From: Fallopia convolvulus
Taxonomy: Eukaryota > Streptophyta > Magnoliopsida > Caryophyllales > Polygonaceae
Assembly (NCBI GenBank): GCA_964016875.1
Contig: OZ024724.1
Span: 48,328,899-48,392,898, forward strand
Length of the DNA stretch: 64,000 nt
Reading direction: 5' to 3'
A program made the position numbers and the translations under genes. Every line of letters starts with the position of its first letter. Position 1 is the first letter of the stretch. Shown here piece by piece: positions 22,110 to 32,198 of this stretch. The notes under the pieces were generated by a model. The model had not been told where the DNA came from and ran no database searches. It saw nothing but the letters and a program-made list of their open reading frames with translations.

Positions 22110-22315
22110 AGTCTGATCGTTCGTTCCGATTCAAAAAATAAAAATAAAACGTTTACAAAATTTCCAGTTTGTTCTGAACGCTGAGGAAGAAGAAAAAGAA
22201 GAAGAAGAATAGTCTGAACGTTCGTTCCGATTCAAAATAAAATAAATAAAAATCGCTAGTTGTTCTGAACGTTTTCAAAATTCCCAGTTGTTCTGAACGC
22301 TGAAGAAGAAGAAGA
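22110..22315 (+). repeat. Tandem duplication upstream of the SUT-like gene
   Basis: Two imperfect copies of about 100 bp: each has GTCTGAACGTTCGTTCCGAT or a close variant, then an A-rich run, then AAAATT(T)CCCAGTT, TGTTCTGAACGCTGA and a GAAGAAGAA run. The repeat lies about 700 bp before the ATG, in the presumed promoter or leader region. Confidence 0.7.
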
Positions 22316-22692
22316 GGGGTAAACTCCCCATATATCAGAGATCCCCCACTTATACTTGTGTGTGAGCGTAAGAAGAAGAGGAGGAGTGCTATGAAATTGG
22401 CTCAATTAGCTTGATCCCGGCCGGTGCCTACCTCGCAGGTAAATTTTCTGTCTGTTGCCAAAATTTGCGGTGCTGGAATTATGTGACTGCATTTCAATGT
22501 GTTCAGCAATAATGCAAGGAGGAGTTGGAAAAGGCACTTAATTAGTTAGAATTTTCAGATTTGCTAGACTCTCTATTGGCTTCTTCTGTCGTTTGAGATG
22601 TTCTAATGTTATAGCCTTTCAGCATTACGCATTGCCATGTGATTCTTTCTCAATTGTTTAGACTCCTTTAGTGCATATGACTTTATTCAGTA

Positions 22693-22968
22693 ATGGATAG
22701 ACTTGTTAAAGGAGCTTGGGTTGTGGATTGTGCACAAAACCAGAACTTTGAGTCGGAACTTAAAAGAATAATTAAAAAAACAAACACAATTGTGGAATTT
22801 GAAGAAAATTCAATACGTTTGAGTGGATCCACAATCACTGATGCAAAGAATATTTTTTTTCAAGAGGAAGATGTATGTTTCTTTTGGATGGGGTATATTT
22901 TTCCACAAAGCATATTTAAATTGCAAAGATTTGGGGAAAACATGTGTGAAGAACAGCTATATTCTTAG
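22693..22968 (+). other. Open frame of 91 codons upstream of the SUT-like gene, not recognised
   Basis: Begins MDRLVKGAWVVDCAQNQNFE and continues with a charged segment ELKRIIKKTNTIVEFEEN. The composition of the first 60 codons is protein-like, but I recognise no family and it stops 14 bp before the SUT-like ATG. It could be a 5' exon of a different gene fragment fused upstream. Codon bias cannot be judged at this length. Confidence 0.3.
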
Positions 22969-22981
22969 TGTGCAGATTAAG

Positions 22982-23970
22982 ATGGATCCAGCTCCTGTAT
23001 GGAAGATGATGATCATTGCGTCTTTGCAAGTCGGCATACAGTTCGGGTGGGTGATACAGACATTGTTGATGATACCATTTGCTCAAACTCTTGGGTTTGA
23101 TATTCAAGAAACGATCTTGATTTGGCTTGGGACACCCATCTCTGGAGTGTTTGTTCCACCACTAGTGAGTTATTGCAGTCGGTGGTTAGGTACTACAAGG
23201 TTCGGGAAATACAAGCCGTTGCTTTTGGTGGGGTCATTCTTGCATTGCATCGGGGTGGTGCTCATCGGCTACGCTATGGATTTTGGACAGTGGGAGCCTG
23301 AGTGGTATCTACAGCATGGATCGTTTGAGACAATGCGATTCTGTATCATTGGTGGTGGATGGCTCATGGATGTGTCCAAGATCATGATTGAGGTAAACCT
23401 AGGGTTTTGTGATGTTTTTATATTCTATTTTTCTTTAAATTAAGATTAAGATATATATGTTTATATAATTGGACTTATATATATATGCAGGATTCAGTCA
23501 CCGCTTTTTTGAGAGATCTATGCCAGAAGGAAGATCACACACTGAAAAGCCATGCTTGCTTTACTTTCTTCAGTGCGCTTGGGAATGTGCTTGGTTATAG
23601 TGCGGGCTGGTACACCAAGATATACAAGGCACTTTCCGGCGCCCGCACCCGATACTGTGACCAACTATGCGCAAACGTGAAAGCATGTTGTATCATCAAC
23701 GTGCTTTTGGTTTGCATCTTGCTGATCATAGCATTTTGGAAAGTCTCGCAGCCCTCCACATCCGAGCAGGTATTTAAAAAAAAAAATCTCATCTCATGTT
23801 TGTCTACACATTAATTAGCTAGCTAAAGTTAACGTTAGGAAATGCATCCCTACCCAATTTACATGTTTAATGTTAAGAATCCCACCACCCATGGTTGCCG
23901 ACCAAGACCCCTAGTCCTTATATTCATAATTATTTGTTATCAAATGTTAATCGTTTTGAGTCTTAATATT

Positions 23971-24043
<73 letters not shown>

Positions 24044-25071
24044 GTGTTTGTTTTGGTTCTTAGCTTTGCAATGTGTTTTAATATTGTAAAGTCAAATAAT
24101 AAGGTCAAGAATTATTTTATAATAAGAAGGTAAGAACTTATTATATAATAATTAAAACTCAAAATTACAAAATCACCAATGCTTTGTCAAATGTAACTTA
24201 TGCATGAAAATAATCAATTCGGTCATTGTTGTCGGTAGGCTTTGTATTGAGTTAATACATGTTTTATTTCCTTTTTTCCCATTGCCTGTTTGCATTTGTT
24301 AACCAACCATTGAGTTGGTGGCCCTAGTTGGCTTAACGCTTTAGGTTGCTTGAGTTAGCTTTTTTTAGGGTTTTATTAGAGGTGGTCCTCTTTTGTACTC
24401 TGTGGGACAATATTTTCCAAATTAACTCACAACATTTCTACCTTTTTAGATTACAACCTCAATCATGTTTCATGACTTCGACTTTATCTTGATTTAGATT
24501 ATTTTGTTGATTTAGTTGCTTGAATATTTGTTGAACTTATTGTGTTGATTAATTTCTTATAATTGTAGTGGCCTGTGAAAAAAAAAAAGCTTGAATATAG
24601 AAAGATATTATTAATAATTTGATGTTATGACCTATCATTTGGAGGAAATGTTACAAAAACAATGTGTGGTTAAAGTTAACCATCGATCACTAGCCTCGAA
24701 ACTAGGCATGGAGTTATCCTATATGTAATGGTCTCAAGCCTTTGGGCCATTTAGGGCTTTCCTACTAGTTTTAGGCCTTTGATTACTATTTGTGTATTTA
24801 TCTCATTTTATCTTCATCAAGTTAGTGTGAATAGTAACCCGATGGACCTTAATTTTTTTTAATTAATAGAGAGTAGCATGGGATCGATAATGAGGTACCA
24901 GTTGCATCCTTCCGCACCACATTACAAGAAACCTTCAAGAAACCATTCCTCCTTCTCTACTTCGTGTCATTCCTAGTATCCCTAGCTGTGTTTCCCTTCC
25001 AAGTGTTCGGGAGTGATTGGGTGGGGAGTGATTTTTGGGGGTTTTCTTACCTTACTCTAGGTGGTTATTGA
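22982..25071 (+). pseudogene. Sucrose-transporter (SUT/SUC)-like gene, 3'-truncated; best preserved copy
   Basis: Three exons: 22982-23392 (137 codons), 23491-23769 (93 codons) and 24877-25071 (64 codons plus stop). Introns 1 and 2 have GT...AG ends and all joins are in phase. Start chosen by alignment with the paralogue at 63223 and because a TGTGCAG acceptor lies just upstream; an in-frame ATG at 22823 is possible. The product resembles the N-terminal half of plant proton-sucrose symporters (major facilitator superfamily): QVGIQFGWVIQ in TM1, IWLGTPISG in TM2, TRFGKYKP in the loop after TM2-3, LGNVLGYSAGWYTKIY in exon 2 and FVSFLVSLAVFPFQVFGSDW in exon 3. The family's usual length is about 500 residues; this frame gives about 294 (6-7 membrane spans) and stops after DFWGFSYLTLGGY. 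The conserved GP-x-R-A segment at the intron 1 join is DSVTA here, without the arginine. Transport of sucrose is therefore unlikely; a half-size protein cannot be excluded. Confidence 0.75.
23974..24042. repeat. (TA)n microsatellite in intron 2 of the SUT-like gene
   Basis: An uninterrupted TA run of about 34 units. It explains an artificial Ile/Tyr-repeat frame. Confidence 0.95.
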
Positions 25072-25510
25072 ACCCCTTATATGTGTGGCGGAGAAATATC
25101 TCAAACCCTATATAGAAGAAAGAAAGTTTAGCATAGGTGTTCAGTTTACAACATAACTCAGGATATACAGCTGACTTTGAAATATGCATTTAGAACAGGT
25201 TTGATGACTTCCTGAACTTCAGCCACAAAGTCGGGCAACGAAAATGAATTGGCACATGAGAAGCAAGAATTAAAACTTGATTAGACAACGTTTCAACAAC
25301 AAAAATTATACAGGTGAGCAGTAAGTTTAAAGGTGCTCACGGATCAAGCCAGCGAATTTATTTGAACGACAGTGCAGTAGCATTTTCACCAAACACTTTA
25401 TCATTCAAACTGTGAGAATAAGCATAGAGTGAGATTAACTGCAACCTTAACAATGTGCCAATATATGTACATTCAAATGATTACAACAAAGAAACAACCA
25501 AGAGAACTAC

Positions 25511-26430
25511 TCACTCTTGAATTTTGTGAACTACGGGACTATCACTAGTTTCCCACCTTTCGTGCAGATCCTCTGCCAACTAACAAATATAAATTCAGAA
25601 AGAGATTATTGAATAAGCTACACAAATTACCCTTTTATAGAAGAAAATTAAGCTTAATTCATAATCTCTGTTTCATCCCATAAAGTAGGAAAAAGGAGAA
25701 AAGAACAACAGAACCACATACTTAGGTAAAGTAAGATAATGCACCCGTTGGCATTTTGTCACAACAAGTTCACCAATCTTATACGCTTGAAAATTGGAAT
25801 GCCTCGTGCCTGAAAGGAGCAATAATTTATGAGATTGCGATCAATAAAGACATCATGAGCATGATAGAAAAATTAGGTGCAATCACCTTATCTCTAAACT
25901 CTCCCCACATTTTACTCCATCTGGATTGTTGAGAGGGAACAACGACAACTTCAGTTCTATCGCTTGTTTCAACTGATGATGGATTGGTATGATACATTGG
26001 TTTCCTTCGTTTTGGCTTGCTGCGTAGTTCATCCTTAACAATGTCGAGACCCATTTTGGCATAGTCCACAACAACCTTTGCTTCCTTCAGCTTTTGGAAT
26101 GTCTTGGAAACTTTGGGAGCAGCAGTGGAAAACCTAGATTTAAATTTTCCAAATAATGTTTCATCACTAGGCCCAGACTGCTGGTTTGTTTCCCTAGATG
26201 TTGCATTGCTTTCAGCTTTTGTGTCAGTGCCACTACCAGCTGAACTATCTGAGGATGTTGAAGATTCTTGCTTACCCATTCTAAAACTCTCTTTGACCTA
26301 ACAAAAGAGTTTAAATAGTAAGTAAAGTCATAAACATGGATTTTCAGCAATAAAAAAAAACAATTGAGCCACTTAGCATGCGTACCTCCTCTGTAGCCAC
26401 TGAAAGCTTTTCTTTCATGTTGACAGAAAC
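25511..26430 (-). pseudogene. TIM44-like gene fragment (mitochondrial import motor subunit)
   Basis: Minus-strand exons: 26430-26386 (VSVNMKEKLSVATEE), 26297-25887 (137 codons: VKESFRMGKQESSTSSDSSA at the start, TLFGKFKSRFSTAAPKVSKT in the middle, VVVPSQQSRWSKMWGEFRDK at the end), 25809-25745 (IPIFKRI, then after a frame change IGELVVTKCQR) and 25579-25511 (LAEDLHERWETSDSPVVHKI followed by stop). Splice ends are consistent. These blocks follow the middle of plant TIM44, which anchors mtHsp70 at the inner-membrane translocase. Missing are the mitochondrial presequence and the conserved C-terminal Tim44 domain. Together with a frameshift in exon 3 this makes it a non-functional partial copy. 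It follows the DUF4079 fragment on the same strand. Confidence 0.85.
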
Positions 26431-26939
26431 CTAAGCAAATAGACAAGCACAAAATCAAAAAGGACCAGAGAGGTTGTTGAACATTCTCAACTAAGAAAAA
26501 GAACTGCTGGAAAACTAAGCAAGCAAATGGGCTTTATGTGTTATTGTGTAGTCACTTCCTTATCTTGGAATCTTAGGAATACATTATACTTGTACAGCAA
26601 AGTGGACATTCTAGATAATAGCAACCATGGAGGATATGTGAGTTTTTTTAGAAATTATAGTTTTAAGTAGTTAATATGACTACTACGAGCATGTGATGCA
26701 GATAATTCAACGGAATAACAAAATAGTGAAACAATACTGGTATTTTTTCCATCCTTGAAAAGAGCATATCCTAGCACCATTTGAGAATCAATTTCCTCCA
26801 CAGTCTGTCAATTAGAAAGACATGTACTGAGTTGTAATGCACTTTTATACAGCTAATAACATAAAACTAGGTCTCTTAATAATCAATAACTTTTTGTTCA
26901 GACCTTCAAGTCCCAGCTCAACCAACTTGAGGTATCCTC

Positions 26940-27565
26940 CTGGTTGTTTCTTGCTTTGTCGTTCCCTTTCTGCATAGCGGGTACGAGAGCTGCAGCCGCT
27001 GCCCATAGCAGTATAGCACTGTGATGCCTGTTTTTGCATTAACCAAAAATAAGGTGAATTGGTGAATTGTGAAATATTATTGTATTCAATTTGAGAGCTG
27101 GAAGTTACCTGCTCCTGCAAACAAGTGAGGTCCTGGGAAGAGCTTTCCAGTTCTGAACCACCAACTGGATTGAAGTGCCTATCCCTGAAATTTCCTTTCA
27201 GTAATTGCTTCCTCTCCTGCACAAGCATTTACTTACTAATTCTTACACTTCTCTTCACATGAATAAATCAGTAATTGTATCAAGTACCTCAGTGAGCTGT
27301 TGGATTTTGGCTTGAAGAGGTGAAGGAGAAGTATCAGGAGGAGGAGTTCCATCAGGAGTAACAACAACATGCTTCACTTGTTTCTTGAGCTCGTTGATTT
27401 CATCTTGAATTGTTCTTATTCTTCTCCATTGCCATCCCAAATACCCAGTCCACAATGTGTATGCAAACAATCCACCCATCACTATTGGGTGAATAAGAGC
27501 CATTGATCTTCCCTCAAGAATCCCCAACTCCCCACCAACAGCCAATGCATCCTGCACACCAAAAC
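26940..27565 (-). pseudogene. DUF4079-type plastid membrane protein fragment
   Basis: Minus-strand exon 27565-27288 encodes LEGRSMALIHPIVMGGLFAY, LWTGYLGWQWRRIRTIQDEI and NELKKQVKH, ending KIQQLTE at a GTACTT donor. Exon 27216-27109 gives ERKQLLKGNFRDRHFN, then jumps through an internal deletion with frame change to WFRTGKLFPGPHLFAGA. Exon near 27027-26940 gives LLWAAAAALVPAMQKGNDKA. This order matches plant DUF4079 proteins of the chloroplast. The transit peptide region and the C-terminal membrane spans are absent; the deletion and frame change mark it as a pseudogene. Confidence 0.8.
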
Positions 27566-28107
27566 CTGGAAGCAATAAAAAAAAATACCAGAAAAGGCCG
27601 AATAGAATCAATGTGAGCTATGCAGAAAGGGAAAAGAAACAACACAGATGGAGAAAAAAAGAGTGGACTTATGATTACACGTTCAAGAGAATTCCAAATG
27701 GAGAGATGAAAATTGAAAGAGATATTGATGAATTGGAGATATGGGGACTTAAAACTGACCATTGTAGTACAAGAGAATTCGTTTATTCCATGGGAAATGG
27801 AATTACAATTGCAGCGGCCAGAACCAAGAAAATCAAGAGAAGTCGATCAATTTGCTGTAGTGACAGCAAATCAAGAGAATTCGATGGAGGTGGGCGATTG
27901 TAGTGGCAACTAAGAAGAGCAGATCGATGCGGTAGACTAGAAGAAACTGAAGTCGATCAATTTGCCAACTTCAGCGACATATCGGAAGAAGAGGCGATTT
28001 AGGAAGATGAAACGAAATCAATCAAATCAAGCGCTCAATCGGTGAAATGGATGCAGAACGATAGTTTAGGGTTAATTCTGAAATTTTGAGCGCGGATATA
28101 AAAAAAA
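27566..28107. other. Flank of the DUF4079 fragment, no coding sequence recognised
   Basis: The minus strand here would be the upstream intron/leader of the fragment. It contains AATTGATCGACTTC repeated at least twice (around 27845 and 27952) and no convincing transit peptide. The phrase AGGGTTAATTCTGAAATTT at about 28069 returns on the far side of the adjacent transposon at about 29332. Confidence 0.4.
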
Positions 28108-29297
28108 GGTAAATTACACAAAACCACCCGTAAATTAAGATATTTTTCACAAAATCACCCCTAAAAATTATAATTTCACGAAACCACCCATATAGATGCT
28201 TCCATTATCAATTAGCCACCCTGACTACTTTTCGTTAATTGATCGTTAGTGGGCAAGTGAAAGTGAGTAGATGCTGATGTTGAAACATAGCAATTGGCGT
28301 CAGCGTCAACTTCTTCCTCCTCTCTCAATCTGCCCTCCACGCATATGTCGACGTAAATTATAACGGAGTCACTGTCAATCTCCCGATCGACCTCCTTTTC
28401 ACTGGCATACGCTCATACACTTCTCCCTCTCATGGATCCTTCGTAATTTCTCCGCTTATCATTCCTACTCCAAAATCAAATCCATTATCGTCGACAACGA
28501 GGTCTTTGACGACCCTACCAACTCCAACATACATCTCGTCCCCAATGAAGAAAATTTGTGCTGCTCTAGTTTGGTCAAATTTAGCCTTCTTTTACTTGTA
28601 CATTATAACGATTCAATTTTGCGCTTTAGGATTTCAATTTTAGAGGAATTTGTATGCATTTTTTTTTAGAAAATTAAAGTATAGTTGTAATGAATCTCAC
28701 ATCTTTGATTTAGCTCCCCCTCTTGAAGATCTCCTAAATATTTATTCCTTTCCTTGTTGACTTAATTTCGGCCTTTCTCTGCTAAATTACCAATCATGTA
28801 TTATTCTTAATCATTGCATCTGTTGTCATTTATTTGTGGAGATGGCAAGCGAAATTTAGCTCTAAGCTTATTAGGGATCGTTGCAACTCTATTTATTGGC
28901 TTATGATTTAAGATTCCAATTTTAGGGATTTTATTTAGGGTTTTGAAATTTTGAGTTGTTGCTTGTGTGATTTTTACTATTTGCACAAATCTGAGCATGT
29001 GCTTGTGCTCTTCTTATTTTTGTTCCATTGAAGAATTATAAGAAGTATGGAGCTTGCTCATAGCAAGAAAGGGGAAATGAGGGGAAAGTGGTGTGCTCAA
29101 ATTAATGGGTTGAATTTCAAGGAAGGGTAAGATGGTCTTTTTTTCCTAGAAAATTAACTGGAAATTGACGGAAGTTTTTAAGTGGGTGTTTTATTGAAAA
29201 CGTTTTCTTTTTGTGGGTGGCTTTATGTTATTTCACTTTTTACGGGTGGTTTTGCGAAAAATACTCTAATTTACGGGTGTTTTTCTGAAATTTACCC
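28108..29297. mobile_element. Mutator-like (Pack-MULE-like) element with about 80-bp terminal inverted repeats
   Basis: The left terminus GGTAAATTACACAAAACCACCC and the right terminus (GTGTTTTTCTGAAATTTACCC, read as reverse complement) match over about 80 bp with several differences, including the internal AAAACCACCCGTAAA-type blocks. Eight A residues lie directly outside both ends, consistent with an 8-9 bp target duplication. Long terminal repeats of this kind with no transposase fit a non-autonomous MULE. The interior 28270-28560 has host-gene-like composition (frame VNYNGVTVNLPIDLLFTGIR) that I cannot assign; it may be a captured fragment. Confidence 0.7.
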
Positions 29298-30000
29298 AAA
29301 AAAAATTTAGAACAAATGCGCGGCAAGTTAAGGGTTAATTCTGAAATTTCTCGTGTTTAGAATAGAGAAGCGGCGTTTGCTTTGAGAACGAACACGTGGT
29401 TTGGTTGATTAGTATGAAGAGGTGGTTTAAATTAGTGTTAACCTAGAAACCTTATCTAATTTGTTAAGTTAAGATAGATTTTAATTAATTAGTTTTCGTT
29501 TCCCTAGTATAATTAGATTAGGCTTGGGTAAACTAAAAGGAAAGTACTTAACGAAAGTAAATTTAATTTCCACTTCAGGTTAAACTTTACTAAATTTCCC
29601 TATTAACCATTAAATCTAACCCGAGGTCAGCACGCGGGTAAAAAATTCTCGATTATTTCACATTCAAGAAATTCATATTCTTGATTTATAAGAGAAAATA
29701 AAACCGAATATTACAAAAATTTCTTAAACCCTCTTATCGTCCTTGATCGTTGTGGACGTGGTCCATCATAGAGTCCTTGTACATCCGTGTCCTTGATGGG
29801 ACTTGTTTTTCATAGAGATCCTCTAATGATGCTCTTAATGGACTCGGAAATTGATGAGCAAAATGTGCTAAACTATGCATTTGCCGACTTTAAAAAATGT
29901 ACCATCTATGTGATTGTTCACTCGATCTAGCAACGTATGGTCACGTTAGTGATTTTCCAATCCCAATATATAGGCAATTTTTTAGTAGTTGGTTATAAAA
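29298..30000. other. Spacer between two mobile elements
   Basis: No gene recognised; AT-rich with no supported repeats. Confidence 0.4.
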
Positions 30001-31154
30001 TCTACTGATAAATAAAAAGACTAGTGTGGTAGTATGTAGTAGTACTTAGTAGCAATAAGAAATGCTCATTGCACTTTTACATTCTTCAAAAAAATGGTTT
30101 AAGCCATATCAAGTCTAAACCCTAGACAAAAAACCTAATCTTAAGTAAACATTTCATAAAACTTTAAATCATAAACCCTAAATCAATATATATCTTCTAA
30201 ACCTGAAACATTTTTGGACAATATTCATCATTTATATAATTTATGATACAATCACCTTATTTTTAATAATGATTTTTTTAATTAATTATATATTAATATT
30301 TCTAAATAAATAAATTGTTAATAATGACCCCTTAATGTTAATCAGGTTGGTTCGGTCATTTCGGTTAGGATCAAGTATGGTTCATATCATTAAAATTTAC
30401 GGGTTGAGCTGATCAATGCTTTCAGGTTTTCTTGCGGGTTTTAGTTGACCCAACGGGTGAAGATTGTTGACTTTTTTATGTTTATGGAAATGATATTAAG
30501 ATGGCATTTATTTTTATATTGATTTTTTATCCATAAATCCATAATGGTATGACACTTTTATAGTAATATGATCTATATCTTGAATTATGGATTTGTTTAT
30601 AATTAATATGTACTAGATTTTTAATTGCATATTGTTATATTGATTTTTTTCTTATATTATTTTTCTATTTAAAATTATGACATCTTTTGAAATTTCTATT
30701 CAAAAGTATTTTGATTTTTTTATATTACAAATTTCTAAATAAATAAATTGAAAAAAATGATCCCTTAATATTAATCAGGTTGGTTCGGTCATTTTGGTTA
30801 GGATCAAGTATGGTTCATTTCATTACAATTTACGGTTTGAACTAATCAATTCTTTGAGGTTTTCTTACGGGCTTTGGTTGGCCCAACAAGTCAAGATCAT
30901 TGACTTATTTTTTTTTACGAAAATGATATTACAAGTAAATAAAATTTTTTCATGATAAAATATAATTTTCATATACTTTTATAATTAAATATATTATAAT
31001 AATTAAAGTAAATCTGTATATATGAAATTATTAGTTTCATTATTTTTATTAATATTTTTTACTATTTAAATTATAATACCTATATTATATATAAATTTAT
31101 ATATTAAAAATTTTATTTGAAAAAGTCCCCGGGCAAGGCCCGGGTCATAACTAG
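30001..31154 (+). mobile_element. Second non-autonomous Helitron
   Basis: 5' end TCTACTGATAAATAAAAAG follows an A at 30000; 3' end has the perfect hairpin CCCGGGCaagGCCCGGG (31128-31144), six bases, then CTAG (31151-31154) followed by T. Inside, a block of about 160 bp (GGTTGGTTCGGTCATTTCGG and following) is present twice in direct orientation, at about 30345-30480 and 30778-30905. No protein coding sequence. Confidence 0.8.
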
Positions 31155-31185
31155 TTATATACCCTAAACCTAAGTCAATACCCTC

Positions 31186-32193
31186 TGTTGAAACCCGATA
31201 TAATACGCGCCATAAACGGGATTATAAAAATACTAACTCTCGGGAATTGGTACAACCAAACGGTTTTCGTACGTAGATTATTCCTCCTCCCCACCCCTCA
31301 GCCGGTTGTTTTTGTGCTCTTTACGAATAAAGCCTTTAGGCCTTATACCGTTTATAGCGCGATCTCACTCGGAGATCAAACACGTCGAGCTTTGGCAAAC
31401 GAGATAGTTCTCGAGCCAGAGAGGAGATCAAACACGGCTGAGGGGTGGGGAGGAGGAATAATCTACGTACGAAAATCTTTTGGTTGTACGAATTCCCGAG
31501 AGTTAGTATTTTTATAATCCCGTTTATGGCGCGTATTATATCGGGTTTCAACACTGGCGCCGTCCGTGGGGACCTGCTCTCCCTATCCGACCTAACTTTC
31601 GGATAATCAAGTAAGTGCGTCCTCTTCCCTCTTTAGCTATCCGCAGTCTCTGGCGAGGCCGCCATATCCTTGCGGCGCCACGGGGTTCTCCCCTGGCGTG
31701 CGCTGGCGAGGCCGCCATATCCTTGCGGCACCACGGGGTTTGCCACTGGCGTGCGCTGGCGAGACCCCCATATTCGTGCGGCGCCACGGGGTTCGCCCCT
31801 GACGTGCGCTGGCAAGGCCGCCATATCCGTGCGGTGCCACGGGGTTTGCCCCTGGCGTGCGCTGGCGAGGCCACCACATCCGTGCGGCGCCACGGGGTTC
31901 GCCCCTGGCGTGCGTTGGCTAGGCCGCCATCTTTGTGTGGCGCGTCAGGGTTGCCGTCGAACCTCGTTTTACGCGGGACCGCCGAGCTTTCCGCTCGGGG
32001 TTCCCGCCGAGTGATATCGCGCTATAAACGGTATAAGGCCTAAAGGCTTTATTCATAAAGAGCACAAAAACAACCGGCTGAGGGGTGGGGAGGAGGAATA
32101 ATCTACGTACGAAAACCGTTTGGTTGTACGAATTCCCGAGAGTTAGTATTTTTATAATTCCGTTTATGGTGCGTATTATATCGGGTTTCAACA
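31186..32193. mobile_element. Foldback/TRIM-like element with 187-bp terminal inverted repeats
   Basis: The element starts TGTTGAAACCCGATATAATA and ends with the exact complement, and CCCTC flanks both sides (31181-31185 and 32194-32198) as a 5-bp target duplication. Terminal arms 31186-31372 and 32007-32193 are near-identical reverse complements. A third, partial copy in the orientation of the right end lies at 31437-31553 and is followed at once by TGGCGCCGTCCGTGGGGA, which resembles a tRNA-Asp-type primer-binding site. So 31186-31553 reads as a left LTR with inverted ends, while the right LTR appears as the end of an inverted, truncated copy. TG...CA ends and 5-bp duplication are retroviral-type integration marks. 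No coding capacity. Confidence 0.75.
31651..31968 (+). repeat. Six-fold 53-bp GC-rich tandem repeat
   Basis: Units start at 31651, 31704, 31757, 31810, 31863 and 31916; each begins TGGCGAGGCCGCC or a variant and holds CGGCGCCACGGGGTT. The unit length is 53, not a multiple of three, so every frame on both strands stays open across it and yields spurious repeat proteins. It fills the core of the foldback/TRIM-like element. Confidence 0.95.
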
Positions 32194-32198
32194 CCCTC

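Noticed and set aside
23842..24063. Open frame with long Ile/Tyr repeat
   Set aside because: It is the (TA)n microsatellite in intron 2 of the SUT-like gene.
31615..32043. Several overlapping open frames with repeating residues (about 80-142 codons) on both strands
   Set aside because: They are produced by the 53-bp GC-rich tandem array, whose period is not a multiple of three. All frames remain open and none has a domain.
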